Shown: positions 32,350-44,007, counted from the stretch's first letter. The stretch is 64,000 nt of DNA from Aphanomyces cochlioides (GCA_019828595.1 JAHQRK010000014.1:1984001-2048000), one strand, 5' to 3'. The notes: generated by a model from the letters alone, not told the origin. Translations and numbers: made by a program.

Positions 32350-33828
32350 TTACAAGTTTAAACAATCCAGGCTGGGCATGTCGGGGATGTCCAGCCTTTG
32401 CAGGAACTCCTTCAGCTCAGCAGCTTGTTGACGAGTCGGGCACGGGTCGGCCTTGTGGTGCGGTGTCGCACAGAGTTGACAAGCCTTGAAGCAGTTGATC
32501 TCCGGGTGCCCCATTCGTTGGCACAGAGTGCAGAAGACCGTCGACCAGCACAAGCCATCCAACTTGAAGTGCGTCTTGCCACAGTCACTACAGACCTCGC
32601 GACGCGCCTCATGATTGTTGAGCCCAAGTGCGAAGATCTCAGCGCGCACAGAGTCGGTCGCTGCCGCCGCCAGCTTGGCCATGTCCGTTGGGGTCACAGC
32701 GTCCAAGTGGTTGACACACGGAACTTTTGCACGTTCTTGTCGCTGGTTGCCGCTCGGTTGGGCCGTTCCTCGTTGGCTGCGATGCTCTCGCAATGCTTCA
32801 GTGTGGCGCTGGTCATTCAAGTACTCCTTCAAGTCGTCCATCGAGGTGAAGCGCATCGAAGAGATCCACTTGGCTTGGCTTGGATCCGCTAGCGAGTTGC
32901 AAAAGCACCGTAAGTGGTCGACAAAGTGCTTCCGATTGGTATCGTACTTGAGACCGATCTTCGTGGCAATCGCATTGAAGCGGAAAAGGTACTCGCGGAT
33001 GGTCTCATTCTCCTTCTGACGCATCGTGTAGTAGACCTCCTGCTTGGGCACCGGACTGAGGATGTACTCGCGGACGAAGCTCGCACGCACGGCCTTCCAA
33101 GTGGATCGTTCGTCAGCTCGCAGCTGGTTGTACCAGTCTTGGACGACTCGGCCGACAGTTAGGCGGAACTTGCGCTTTGCCTCGTCGTCAGTCCATCCCA
33201 TGGCGGCCGCATTCTCCTCGAATCGTCGGAGGAAACTTGACGCCGCATCGGTGCCGTCGGCGGACCCGTTGAATCGTTGCAGCGGCTCGAGCGCGAGGAT
33301 ATGCAGACGGGGAGCATTGTTAGAAGGGAGCCCGACAGGCGCAGCGTCCACGTTCCACTCGTCAAGATCGTCCTCGTCTTCCTGCACTTGCGCGGAGGTT
33401 TGGTTGCTTTGCAGCTGCCGCATCAGATCTTGATTTTGCCTGACCAACACCGCGATCAATCTTGACTGGTCGTCGGCGGGAGCCGGAGGCAATTCATCGG
33501 CGTCCATGTCTTCGTCGTAGTCACCAACATCGCTGCCGTGGCTTTGGAATTCCGCGGGATTGTTTTTGCTAGAGCGCAATCAAGCATCTAGGTTGGTCGT
33601 AGTGGTGTGGGTCGGTGCCGCTACTGATTCATATTGCCCGAAGGCAGTTGGAGTCTGCCCGTAACTACTCCTGGATGCCGCCATCGCTTGCTTTGCATGC
33701 TCTGACGGGTCAAATTGCATGTCCACCGAAGTGGGCGTCTGGTTGTCTGCTGACGCGTCCGACAGCAGGGTGGCAGGGTTAACAGGTCTAACCATTTCTT
33801 CGTTCGTGTATTCAACCTCCCGGTTCAT
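32350..33828 (-). pseudogene. Ty3/gypsy gag with an in-frame TGA
   Basis: The frame starts MNREVEYTNEEMVRPVN at 33828, almost touching the 5' LTR. After 82 codons an in-frame TGA (33580-33582) occurs; the same frame then continues for 409 codons to 32350. The main part is a retrotransposon gag: LQRFNGSADGTDAASSFLRR, WYNQLRADERSTWKAV, FVREYILSPVPKQE and REYLFRFNAIATKIG. A Cys/His-rich C-terminus follows (CSDCGKTHFKLDGLC, CTLCQRMGHPEINCFKAC), which is zinc-knuckle-like for RNA binding. Suppression of TGA or a recent nonsense mutation are both possible. Confidence 0.85.
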
Positions 33829-33837
33829 GGCACCACT

Positions 33838-34589
33838 TGTGGGATGGTCGGATCAGTGAAGTACCGAGCTTCTCGCCGCAAGAAAAGGGGGTGGAAGGTT
33901 AGAGGTCGCCTGGGGCTTTTAGGTGAGCCAGACGCGATCAAAGGAAATGGAGAGGCACGACTGTGGGTTGAAAGTCCGCAGTAGTTGACCGCTGCTGGGG
34001 GAATGGACGGTGGGGAGGACCGGGAAGGGGGATGGTTGCTCGGTTGCCCACGAGCTACGCCTAGCGTTGACTGGCGTTGGTGAGGGCGATTGACGGTGCG
34101 GGTTTTCGACAGACCCACGGAACTCCTGCAAACTTCTTGGCGCTTAAACTCTCTCGACGGAACGCCACAAACTTAGAGGTTCATTCAACACCAGCCAAAA
34201 AGAGCTCTGAAAAACTAATACTCTTCTCCTTGCTACTCCTAACCTCGCACGCAAGCTTCGTAATTGCTCTGTCCTTGCCCCTCGATTGGTCCCCTAGTCT
34301 TGGTCATTCTCGCAATTGGCCATAAGTCGCCATGACACACCACTGCAGGCTGTCTTGCATCGCCTTCCGTCTGGTCGGCCCATCTTCATTGGTGGGCAAT
34401 GCGCTGGCTCGCTGCAACCGGCCTTTTCCACTCGGGCTGCGCACGGCTTGGTCGAAATTCGCACACAATCAAGCACCGAAATCCACTCGCCGTCCACTGT
34501 GATTGGCGCTCGCCTGCCAGTAAGATCTCTTCTCCGTGTGTCGGACGTGCGTTGGATCGGTTACGCGAGTGGCGGCTCGCTTTGCCACA
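33838..34589 (-). repeat. LTR (5' LTR in element orientation), 752 bp
   Basis: Identical to 24366-25116 apart from one inserted A near 33863. Followed by target copy GATA. Confidence 0.93.
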
Positions 34590-34801
34590 GATATGTCTTG
34601 ATACACGAATACAGGCAGACGTAAACGCCATCGCCGATGACTTCGGTCAAAGTAGGCTGAGGACGAGATCTATTTGGAGTTGACTGGACGATGATCAACC
34701 ATCAATTTGGCGACACCATACACTCATTTTTGCCCGACGCATCTGTTCATCAACCAAATGACCAGTAACGCAAAAATTGATAGAATACAATCATCAGCGC
34801 A

Positions 34802-35556
34802 TCAAACAACACTATTCAGCTGAGGCACACTGCTTAAAATGTGCCCAAAATGGTCATCACACATGTGGCCAAGGCGTTTGAATCCACGGCTTTGACAGTG
34901 CTCTACGATGCAGCGACTGCCACCGCCACGCGTCCAGCACACGCCGCCCTTAACGGCCAACTTTGTACAATTGTCCTCGCTGCACGCAGTGCCACCTCCA
35001 TGGGCCCAACAGCAACCAAATCGCTTGGCCTTGCTTGTGCATCCATCTTCTGAGTGTAATACATATCCACCTGCGAGCTCCATGTGAAATTTGTCAGATC
35101 AGGTACCATGGATGTAGCATTTACTAAAGCGCTTGGTGCGTTTGTTGCATCCAGGTTCAGAGCATCGCGTTCCACCCTAGTCATTCAATTCAGGTGAACT
35201 ATCTTGTAGAAAACACGAACCCTATGGCGGACACGAAGGCCTTTGCTGACAGCAGCAGTGGTGCAGTCAGGGACCGAGCATTTGTTGCGTTGAGTGGGCA
35301 TTGATCTCGTCAAACCTGTCTGACGAAACTCGATCGAGATGAGTTTTTGGACAGCTGCCTCGATTTCCCATGGCTCTTGGTCATGCGCAAGAAGATACTG
35401 GAGGCCGTGGCGTGGCTCTTGATGGAACGTTGGGGCCGACAATGGATTAAGGAGAAGATGCACGCTTGATTTGTCTTCTTGCACCATTGGTAACGATTTA
35501 GTCGAAGACGAAATGAATGAAGGGTCATTTCCAGAGGTTGTGTTGAAACTGTCCAA
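34802..35556 (-). CDS. Cys/His repeat ('WRKY19-like') zinc-finger protein, copy 2
   Basis: Exons 35556-35221, 35176-35107 and 35070-34802 (introns 44 and 36 nt) give 224 aa, with the same splice positions as the copy at 21750-22430. The repeats are KCSVPDCTTAAVSKGLRVRH, RCSEPGCNKRTKRFSKC, ACSEDNCTKLAVKGGVCWTR and a final HCQSRGFKRLGHMC. Several zinc ligands have changed: the first repeat has Arg for Cys (GLRVRH), HSEDGCTSKAKRFGCC has His for the leading Cys, and CWTRGGG has Arg for His. The first donor is also weaker (GTTCGT). It may be diverging in function or decaying. Confidence 0.75.
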
Positions 35557-36921
35557 GTTACGTTGATGTGGAGTCCAAATATGGAGAGACCGTCGAGACA
35601 GTTGATCTGTCTGTCCTAGTACACGAAATCACTGTGTCTTATCGTCAATACCATTATACGAATGCCAACTAAGGAGCACAGTCGATCCACTTTGCGAGAC
35701 TTTTTCCCCAACGAGTGAGACCACCATGCAGACTAAAATAGTCGCAAATGAAATGATTGGAAATACCAGTCCGGGTGTCCCTTTTCATTAGAAAAACTCT
35801 TTTGGTGAGTCGAGACGCTCAGTCCAAGGCTGGATCACGCTAGCCATTCCAAACTCACTTCTTTTCAACGCGCAAACAAGAACGAATCGACAATCACAGA
35901 CAAATCAGTCAACCAACTTACCAGCGAAACACTTGGTTTCTCTATAAATAAAATCGAGTAAACTGATTGGATCATTCAATCTATTTTTAGATCCGACTGA
36001 CCTGAGCAATGCGAACAATGACGTGATCGGTCGCGCACCACCGAAATGGCTGATAAACCACAAACCTAAAAAATGGACTTGTAATAATACACAGCTTTGC
36101 ATTCCGATACGCGTTGAACTCGTGACGCTCTCGTACGTGGTGAGCTTGGCAATGGATCAATCAATTTCAATAGTAGGCCTCGTGGCATCAAAATCTTGGA
36201 GTGCATCAGCACGAGCAATTTAGATTGAGTGTGGCTAAGCCCGAACACCGTGAAATACTGGGTCAAGATAGGGGTAACATGCACGGACAGAAAGGAAGCT
36301 CGTTCAGTTCTTGCATGTTCTACCTTGTGTAGGGGTATCGTACAACGTTGACCATAATAAATCTCGCTTGATGCTGAAATCAGAGGTAATGGCGTTGCTA
36401 TCAGCGCCACCAAAGAGCGCTGCTTGTTTAGTGAAAGAACAGAGGATTCTCGTGGATTTGATTCTAGCAAATGGCAATTTCAAATATCTTGTCTCGAATA
36501 TTTGCCGACGCGTTTTCCTCTGAGCTAAGGTTACTGCCACTTCGCCCAATAGCCTCATAGGTCTGAGTCATGACGCAGTTGACAAACTCTAGCAGATTTT
36601 TGCAGCCGAGCTTGTTGTCTTTAGTTGGGGCTTCAAAGCATCAACAGTCAGCTTTGTTGGCTGCTTTGTGGTTTGTCTTGCAAGAAAGCACTGACCTCGC
36701 AAGAATGAGTTGCATCCGCGACTGCGAACTCTTCAGCATGCTCAGTATCAAGGACTTGAATGGTCGACTAGGATAGCTTTGGTGCACTAGGCTTCTTGAG
36801 TTTCCCAGCCAAGCCTTTGGGAACGACAGGACACGACTTGGAAGGCTGAAGAAGTGGATGTCGTTTCTTCACTTGCTTCTTTGCTTCTTCCTGAACGGCA
36901 CGATGATGTTCTTGGCTATAG
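35557..36921. other. Duplicated flank and unresolved coding-like pieces
   Basis: The left part resembles the upstream flank of zinc-finger copy 1 (for example TCTATTTTTAGATC near 35979). On the minus strand, 36560-36720 reads LGCKNLLEFVNCVMTQTYEA and 36304-36558 contains TRILCSFTKQAALFGGADSN; I could not form a gene from them. 36768-36921 minus reads like the C-terminal exon of the next gene in a shifted frame (EHHRAVQEEAKKQVKKRHP). Confidence 0.35.
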
Positions 36922-37796
36922 TCATTTCATCATACCTCCTGTCGTCGAGTGCGAAAGAGCTGTAGCTTCCGCCCCGCTGCCTGGGCCATCGTTTGAGTCT
37001 ATGGACGAGATTATTCTATCAACATAGAGCAAATGCCATACTGCATCTTCTTTTTGCTTGAGAAGCCCAAGCTCCACGGTCGGGTAAACACCTACAACTC
37101 TTTATCAATTGATAGCGCATCTCTGATGGTGTACCAAGGGTAGCTAGAGCTGTGATTTCGTCAGTCGTCGCTTGCTCCATTTCCCATATCTGCTCGAGCA
37201 GATTCTTCTCTTGCCCCATCGAGTTGTCACTCACCAAGGCTCTGTCAGAAGTACCAGAGGCGTGAAAAGCTTGGACAAGAGCTGCATTGGAACCTTGTCC
37301 GACAACTTTGTCCAGAAATGCTTGTAATGTTGCTCCTAATTGTTTCTGCAGGAGCTCCTACGCAATTTACATGAATAAGCGACGCGACTTGAGCCTTGCA
37401 AACCTCGAGGAGCGAGCTGGAATGCTTTATGCGCTTGATTTCAACCGACGGCGCCACCATTGTTTTAGCGGAGATATCCAAGTTATCGGCAGGTCCGATG
37501 ATCTGCATTCGCTCATCTGGCTTCAAATGTCTCTGCAAGATAAAAAGTTGAGTGAGCCGCGAGTTGAATGGATTTACCTCGAGTCGAGTGTGAATTGTAC
37601 ATAGAGATTGACCCATTGAAGCCATGTCTAGGCATGAACGCCAGCGACAAAAGGATCCAAGAAGGGATACTGTTGAGTCCACTGTCTCGGCGATGGCGTC
37701 TTTTGTTGGTGACGGCGAGCTCCTGGTTGAATACTGAACAACCAAAGCAGGAGGGACGTCCGAGCCTGGAGGAAGTATGAAGGCAGGATGCTCCAC
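36922..37796 (-). CDS. Multi-exon helical protein of unknown function
   Basis: Exons 37796-37578, 37532-37404, 37357-37235, 37189-37092 and 37015-36922 keep phase across GT-AG introns of 45, 46, 45 and 76 nt. The protein begins MEHPAFILPPGSDVPP. It is mainly helical, for example IGPADNLDISAKTMVAP, EELLQKQLGATLQAFLDKVV and EMEQATTDEITALATLG. I recognise no domain. A different acceptor for the last exon gives FALDDRRYDEMTIAKNIIVP, and a 2-bp shift would extend the protein to 36768 through a Lys-rich tail, so the C-terminus is uncertain. It lies 75 bp downstream of the next gene on the same strand, and the two could be one transcript. Confidence 0.5.
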
Positions 37797-37871
37797 AATG
37801 CAATATGCTGTCGACGTAGCTGGTCCGAACGACTGTCTGTAGAGTGAAAAGAGCGACGTAGTGTCTGTAAT

Positions 37872-39634
37872 CTAGAGCTCAATCGTAATTTTGCCAAAGG
37901 ATTCGCCACGTACACTTGGATCACGAATGACATAGGTCGCGATCAAAGTTCGCATCGCGTCTGAGCTAATGGGATGCAATTTGCAAGCCAGCAGAGGGTG
38001 GTTGCTGCTGTTTGAGGTGCCTGCAGTCGGAATCGCAACGTAAAAATGCGTCAGCGACTCTGCTCCGAAAGTTTCAAGGGGATACCTACAGAAATAGATG
38101 ACCACTGCGATCTTGATAGCTCATTTGTACCGCATGGTTAAACTTGCTTGGTGTTCTTCCTTGAACGACATGACGAGGTCATGGTACGTTGTGGACTGAA
38201 TCAAATGCGATACGTTGGCAGGGGCAAAATGCAATGGACGCATGTGAGGAAATGCTTCCAGTGTTGCTTGAAGGACGTGGTCTGTCTTGACGACGTTCTG
38301 GACTTGGAATATCCCATCCAAAGCAACGTTCACGTCCATGTCGCTTGCATATTGTACTGCGAGACGATCACTGCTCGCCACTGCTGCGTTTTGGTGTAGA
38401 TTTGGTGAGGCTATCCGCAGGAGTGACTCAGTTGCCTCGACGTTCTTGTGGCCACGACGATACTTGTACTCGTCCAGGCAGTAGTAAATGCTCCCATTCA
38501 CGGGCACATGGAGCGGTCTACCACAGCGCATGAGTCCCAATTCTCGACCATGCAGTTAGGAACAAACCCATGAGCGGCATGTGGAAGCCATCGAATTGTC
38601 GACGAGCTCAACGGAGTTGTGCATGAAAAACCATCAGGAAAGATTTGAGTCTTCGCCTTCTGACGCCGACGAGAGGTCGGTTTGGACAACGAGGTATACT
38701 CTGAAAGGAGTCGACAAAAGGATTGAAACTGCGATGCCATCGTTCCATGGGGAGATGAGCTTGGAGAGTTCGTCGCTTCTGGCGCTAAGATGAGCCGCGT
38801 CTTATTACCTAGACAACTTGTTAGACTTCGGCAATGCCACAGCGCAACCTGAGGGTAGCTTGGATGTTTGAAGGACCATAATGCGAGATACAGATACCGC
38901 AGAGCCATTTTCAGTACGTGAGGTGGAGTCAAGCTTCTTGGAAATGAGAGATTTCAATGCCGATGCCCACGAGTTGAATTGGTCGTTAGGAACAAACGTA
39001 GATGCGTCTTTGGATAGAACGAATGGGGGAACATCGATGAACAATGTGAGATTGAATTCTTCCTCACACCGTTTCAGAAAGATCGCCCAAGCGTGATTCA
39101 CCTCACATGTTGACATCTACAAGATTCGTCGTGAGGAGCACAGGACAATTCTCGTACCGTGGTATCAACACAGGCTTCTTGGGCAATAACGCGCTGTTCA
39201 GCTCGTGCAATTGCCTTTTTCATTTCCCCAATGCATTCAAAGAGAAGAACTTGAAGGCGGCGAAATGCATTGGCTTGTACATCAGCAACATGGCGATCCA
39301 TATTTGATAGCTGGATTTCGATATTCTGGCGAGTTTGCTCGACTTGGAGACGCAGTTGCTCTCTGCGAGCCTTTATACATTCCAGACGATGTTGGGACAT
39401 TGTATTCCGCCGCCTTCGTTGTCTTCTGAGCTGTTCAATGATCGCGCTCGTGTCCCGATGGATCAAATGTTCGACCGATCGTTGGAACGGTGTTTCTTGG
39501 CGTATTTGCGCGTACAGCGAGTCCAGCGAAAGCGGCACTGGTAGAGGGATTATCTCGTCGGCTGTCAGAGCTTCCTTCAGCCAAGATAGAGTCTCTCCGA
39601 TCGCATCAGGCTCGGCAACGTTCAAGTAGATCAT
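37872..39634 (-). CDS. Large coiled-coil protein of unknown function (five exons)
   Basis: Exons 39634-39158, 39116-38846, 38808-38632, 38542-38131 and 38085-37872; introns of 41, 37, 89 and 45 nt keep phase. The product is about 516 aa. The start is taken at MIYLNVAEPDAIGETLSWLK; the open frame continues to 39766. Residues about 45-150 form a strong coiled coil rich in Arg/Gln (IIEQLRRQRRRRNTMSQH, REQLRLQVEQTRQNIEIQL). The C-terminal 250 residues look globular (VPVNGSIYYCLDEYKYRRGH, FHAPANV-like LHFAPANVSHLIQSTTYHDL, THFYVAIPTAGTSN). No family recognised; coiled coil plus globular tail is common in cytoskeletal or ciliary proteins, but that is only a guess. Confidence 0.58.
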
Positions 39635-40129
39635 GAAGCGTTGTCGATCCTCTTTTTCGAATCCTCCACAGTGCAATACTTCAAAGTACAATACTTTAAT
39701 GCACTTCCAAAAACAATACATTTCGTTAAAATGACCCAAATCACAACTCATAACATTCTCAAACACACGTACATTATGTTATTTATTGAATGTATGTAAC
39801 ATCTTAGTTTCATAAAACTGATTTCCCCCCGACTTTGAAACTGCCAAAATCAAATCATTTTTGAAACTTTATAATATTAGTTATAGAGTTTTGGAGAGTA
39901 GAATGCTAGAATAACTGACCTGCACTTTATTCTCAATCTTTATACCTATAAAATTTTGTAAACTTCTAAAAGTTATTATTTTTGGCAGTTTCAAAATCAG
40001 TACATAGTGAACGTTTGCAGCCTATCTGAGTACATTATGTTAATAAATCTGAATGAATGTTTTAACTTAATAATTGTATGTGGTAATCATAATCAGGTTA
40101 CTTGCAATCTTGCATCCCAAAGGATCATC
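39635..40129. other. AT-rich divergent intergenic region
   Basis: Between a minus-strand coiled-coil gene and the CK2 alpha gene. It contains an imperfect inverted pair, ACTTTGAAACTGCCAAAATC near 39833 and TTTTTGGCAGTTTCAAAATC near 39978. No gene seen. Confidence 0.45.
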
Positions 40130-41149
40130 ATGCCACGCTCGCGAGTCTATGCCGATGTCTGTGAAACAAGGCCCAAGGAGTACTGGGACTATGAAAATCT
40201 CGACATAACATGGGGCGAGCAAGACGCGTACGAAGTATGTCGAAGAGTGGATCGCGGCAGATACAGCGAAGTGTTTGAAGGCGTCGATGTGGCAACGGGC
40301 AATCGATGCTGCATCAAGATCCTCAAGCCCGTCAAGAAGAAGAAAATCAAACGCGAGATTAAAATCCTACAGAATCTGAGCGGCGGACCCAATATTGTCC
40401 AGCTGCTAGACGTCGTGCGAGATCCCCAGTCGAAAACTCCCTCGCTTGTCTTTGAGTATGTCAACAATGCCAATTTCAAAACGCTTTACCCCACACTGAC
40501 CGACTTTGACATCCGCTACTACATCTACGAACTGCTCAAAGCATTGGATTTCTGCCACTCGAATGGCATCATGCACCGCGATGTCAAGCCCCACAACGTC
40601 ATGATCGACCATGAGCAGCGCCAATTGCGTCTCATTGACTTTGGTCTGGCAGAATTCTACCACCCGAATCGCGAATACAACGTCCGCGTAGCGTCTCGGT
40701 ACTACAAAGGCCCTGAATTGCTCGTCGACATGCAAGAATACGACTACTCGCTCGACATGTGGAGCGTCGGGTGTGTATTGGCAGGCATGATCTTTCGGAA
40801 GGATCCATTCTTCCAAGGCCATGACAACTACGACCAGTTGGTCAAGATCGCCAAAGTCAAAGGGACTGACGAGCTCTTCGACTACTTGACGACATACAAC
40901 TTGGACCTGGATCCACACTACGATGGGCTCTTGGGGTCGCATCCAAAGAAGCCTTGGGAGAAGTTTATCACGGCGGACAACAAGCATTTGGTTTCGCCCG
41001 AGGCCTTGGATTTCTTGGATGGTTTGTTGAAATTCGACCACCAAGAGCGTTGGACCGCCAGCGAGGCGATGGGCCATGCATATTTCCAAGTCGTCCGCGA
41101 CTACCACGACGCGCAGCACGTCACGACCGACGCCGCCATGTCGGATTAA
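40130..41149 (+). CDS. CK2A: Casein kinase 2 catalytic subunit alpha
   Basis: The 339-aa protein starts [20 protein letters not shown] at 40130; an upstream in-frame extension looks non-coding. It is a constitutively active acidophilic Ser/Thr kinase of nucleus and cytosol, usually in a tetramer with CK2 beta. Hallmarks: the basic stretch [18 protein letters not shown] after the ATP lysine (CCIKILK), [12 protein letters not shown], the catalytic loop [30 protein letters not shown] (the CK2 activation segment) and [18 protein letters not shown]. The metal-binding motif reads DFG, whereas CK2 alpha in animals, plants and yeast has DWG. There are no introns, unlike most neighbours. Confidence 0.95.
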   Translation: MPRSRVYADVCETRPKEYWDYENLDITWGEQDAYEVCRRVDRGRYSEVFEGVDVATGNRCCIKILKPVKKKKIKREIKILQNLSGGPNIVQLLDVVRDPQSKTPSLVFEYVNNANFKTLYPTLTDFDIRYYIYELLKALDFCHSNGIMHRDVKPHNVMIDHEQRQLRLIDFGLAEFYHPNREYNVRVASRYYKGPELLVDMQEYDYSLDMWSVGCVLAGMIFRKDPFFQGHDNYDQLVKIAKVKGTDELFDYLTTYNLDLDPHYDGLLGSHPKKPWEKFITADNKHLVSPEALDFLDGLLKFDHQERWTASEAMGHAYFQVVRDYHDAQHVTTDAAMSD

Positions 41150-41768
41150 TGTCAATGGAGCAAGCCAAGCCACAATCCCGCGACGTCCGCCGCGAAAGAT
41201 CTCTGTTCATTGGCGTAATGTGTCTCACGCCGTTACCTGGCGTTCGTGAGGCTGTAACGATAGACTCGTCGACTTCAACTTCCGCATACGCTGCGATTTG
41301 ATTGGCTCCTGCCTTGTTATCCGGAAAAATCCCCCCAAGCGATATGACGAAGTTGGCAGGACGTCGATAGCCTTCCATCCGTCGAAGCTACAGTCAGCTA
41401 CGTTGAACGCGCGCTTGAAAAGTCGGAGCGTCATGATGTGGCGCTGGCGCCGCGAGAGGCCATGGGTGCCCAAAGACGAGCGTGTGTGATGAGATTTATC
41501 CAAGCCTGAATGAAAATATAGAATGTTGGAAATTTAATACGTATAGAAAAGACAAGTATAACGTGTGCACTTTTTATAAAATGGCGTGTCAGGTGAAGTG
41601 GTGAGCAGAAGTGTCCAGCCTCCATTTTCGTTGCCTAATCTCAAGAGCGGCATTGCACCCGCGGCTCTGTTACAACAACTGGTAGTGTCTTATTGACGTC
41701 GTCAGCATCACACGGATTCACTACGTGCCTTGTAGTATACACAAACACACAAAAGTTTCTCTCTCTCC
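41150..41768. other. Spacer, unresolved
   Basis: On the minus strand 41225-41503 there is a frame with LFKRAFNVADCSFDGWKAID, which might be an exon of an unknown gene. Nothing firm. Confidence 0.35.
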
Positions 41769-44007
41769 ATGGCTATTCTCACCCCTCGCCGTCAAAGCAC
41801 AGCATCCATTGATGAATCCACCAGCGCGAACGCAAGCGCTGGCGCCTTACAAACACAACCTTCCTATATTGTACGTATTTCACTGGCTCACATGCGTCCG
41901 ACGATGCTGATCATGGATTTCTAGGCAACGAATGTCGACCAAATCGTCCAAGTTCGACCTGCGGCCCCCACGACAAGATCGGTCAAAGATGATGTCCCTC
42001 CATCCATGACTTTGATCCAAGCCTTCCAACGAACGGTCGCTCGATATGGCTACCAGAAAGCCATGCATGAAAAATGGGGAGACAAATGGTGCGCGTCCAC
42101 CGACGTGCGGATCTAAAGTTGGCCCCTGTAGGTACTCGATTACGTGGCGACACTACTACTCGCGAGCACAAGACTTCATGAAGAGTTTGATCCACTTGGG
42201 CATCTTGCAGCATGATGTGATCGCTATCGCTGGCTACAACTCGATTGAGTGGAACATTGCATACATGGGCACGATCATGGCTGGCGCGACGGCGACTGGC
42301 ATTTACGTCAACTCGCCACGAGATCTTTGCCATTTCATTGCGAGCCACGCTGAAGCCCGTGTCATTGTGTGCGACAGCGTCGCCCAAGTGGAAAAGTTCC
42401 TCTCTGTCAAGTCGTCGTTGCCTCTCTTGAAGGCGATTGTGCTCTGGCATGACGACGTTCCATCGACGTACCCGTCGTACATGCCCATCTACGGCTGGAA
42501 AGTCTTCCTCGAGCAAGGTACCGCTTCCTCCATGTTCATTGACGCTGATGCCAGCATGGCTAGGCGCAAACATTACCCGCGGCACCGTCCTTCGCCGAAT
42601 GCAATCCATTCTTCCCGGTCAATGTGCTTCCATTGTCTTCACCAGTGGCACCCGTGGCCTTCCCAAGGGTGTCATGGTCTCCCATGACAACTTTTGCTTT
42701 AACGCTTGGTCGTTTCAACAAACTTTCGAGCGTGACTACTCGACGCGGCTCTCGAACCGCGATGAACTCATCTCGTATCTCCCTCTGGCCCACGTCACTG
42801 CTCAGTTTATGGACATTGTCTTGCCTATCTGGTGCGGCTACGAAGTCCACTTTGCGCCGCGCGATGCCATGCGCGGCACGCTGGGTAAAACCCTCAAGGA
42901 AGTCCGCCCGACGCGATTCATCAGTGTTCCTGGCATTTGGGACAAGATGGCCGACAAGTTGCGCGAAATCCAACACACCAACAAGGGCCTCAAGAAGCAG
43001 CTCGTGTCGTTTGCAACTTCGCGAGCGTGGAAGAAGACGGTGCAGTCGCAGTACGGCATGAGCAACTCCAAGCCGTGCGGGGTTGGCATTGCCGAAAAGC
43101 TCGTCTTGTCCCGCGTCAAAGCTGCCTTGGGCTTGGATCGATGCAAGACTTTCTCCGTCACGGCGGCGCCGATCCGACCCGAGACGGTCGAGTACTATGG
43201 TGGCTTGGACATGCCCATCTTGGAATTCTTTGGCGCGTCTGAAACCGGCGGTGTCGCCACGATGAGTGTCATGCAGTGCTGGAAGATGGGTTCGGTCGGG
43301 CGAGCGCTTCCAGGGACGGAAGTTCGCATCAAGAAGGACACGCGGGAACTTCTCGTTCGTGGCCGTAACGTCATGATGGGGTACGTCGTGCAACCTCTGA
43401 TGAGTTTTCGTCACCGTGTCATGGTTGTAGATATCTCAAAGACGAAAACGAAACAAAGATTGTGCTTGATGACGAAGGATGGCTCCACTCTGGTGACACA
43501 GCTGTCGTGGATGACGATGGTTTCTGCAGCATCACAGGCTCGCTCAAGGAAATGGTGACGACGGCCGGCGGTGAAGTCATTGCGCCGCTGACGTTGGAAC
43601 GCGTGCTCAAGAACGCTATCCCGATCCTCTCGCAAGCCATTGTCATGGGTGAACAGCGAGAATTCCTCCTCGCGCTCTTCACGTTGCGCGTCCAGTTTGA
43701 CAGCGACGACCGCCCGACGGACGACTTGGACCCTGAAGTTGTCCAAGTCCTTCGGTCGATCAAATCCAAAGCCACGACGGTGACGGAAGCTCGCGACTGC
43801 CCCAAGCTGCTCGTCTACCTCGACAACAAACTTCGCGACGTCAACAAAGCGACGAGCAAGCTCTCGTTCGGCAACTTTATCCAGAAGTATGTGATCTTGC
43901 CGCGCGATTTCTCCGTCATCGGCGGCGAACTCACGCCGACACTCAAAGTGCGTCGTCATGCCGTCATGTCCAAGTACGCCGACTTGATCGAGACGACGTA
44001 CGCGTGA
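41769..44007 (+). CDS. Long-chain acyl-CoA synthetase, bubblegum (ACSBG) type
   Basis: Exons 41769-41870, 41925-42088, 42132-42517, 42564-43380 and 43431-44007 give 681 aa, the usual size. It activates long-chain fatty acids to acyl-CoA using ATP for lipid synthesis or beta-oxidation. Seen in order: HEKWGDKWYSITWRHYYSRA with the Trp codon split by an intron, GYNSIEWNIAYMGTIMAG, the AMP-binding signature IVFTSGTRGLPKGVMVSHDN (Arg where Thr is usual), ISYLPLAHVTAQFMDI, LEFFGASETGG, GWLHSGDTAVVDDDGF, and SLKEMVTTAGGEVIAP with the substrate-gating region. No targeting signal is obvious. It is convergent with the oxidase gene, 89 bp away. Confidence 0.92.

Larger units (their letters stand above)
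24366..34589 (-). mobile_element. Young Ty3/gypsy LTR retrotransposon carrying opposite-strand genes
   Basis: The 10.2-kb element has TG...CA LTRs at 24366-25116 and 33838-34589, almost identical (one extra A in the right copy is the only difference I found). GATA flanks both ends (24362-24365 and 34590-34593). Gag and pol read on the minus strand, so the right LTR is the 5' LTR. A TGGTGCC primer-binding-site-like sequence lies two bases inside it and the gag ATG starts within 10 bp. No aspartic protease motif is visible; only 170 bp of non-coding sequence separates gag from RT. Gag and pol contain in-frame TGA codons and shifts, so this copy is probably not autonomous. Three plus-strand genes fill 25218-27987. 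Confidence 0.9.

Noticed and set aside
33580..33582. Gag TGA as a selenocysteine codon
   Set aside because: No reason to expect selenocysteine in gag; nonsense or readthrough is simpler.
40406..41173. 255-codon minus-strand frame across CK2 alpha
   Set aside because: Mirror frame of a long conserved coding region; no family features of its own.
42560..43414. 284-codon minus-strand frame across the acyl-CoA synthetase
   Set aside because: Antisense shadow of a high-GC exon; composition follows the codon pattern of the real gene.
43381..43558. Reading straight through the last intron of the acyl-CoA synthetase
   Set aside because: The stretch VVQPLMSFRHRVMVVDI has no counterpart in the family; splicing GTACGT to TTGTAG restores GYLKDENETK.
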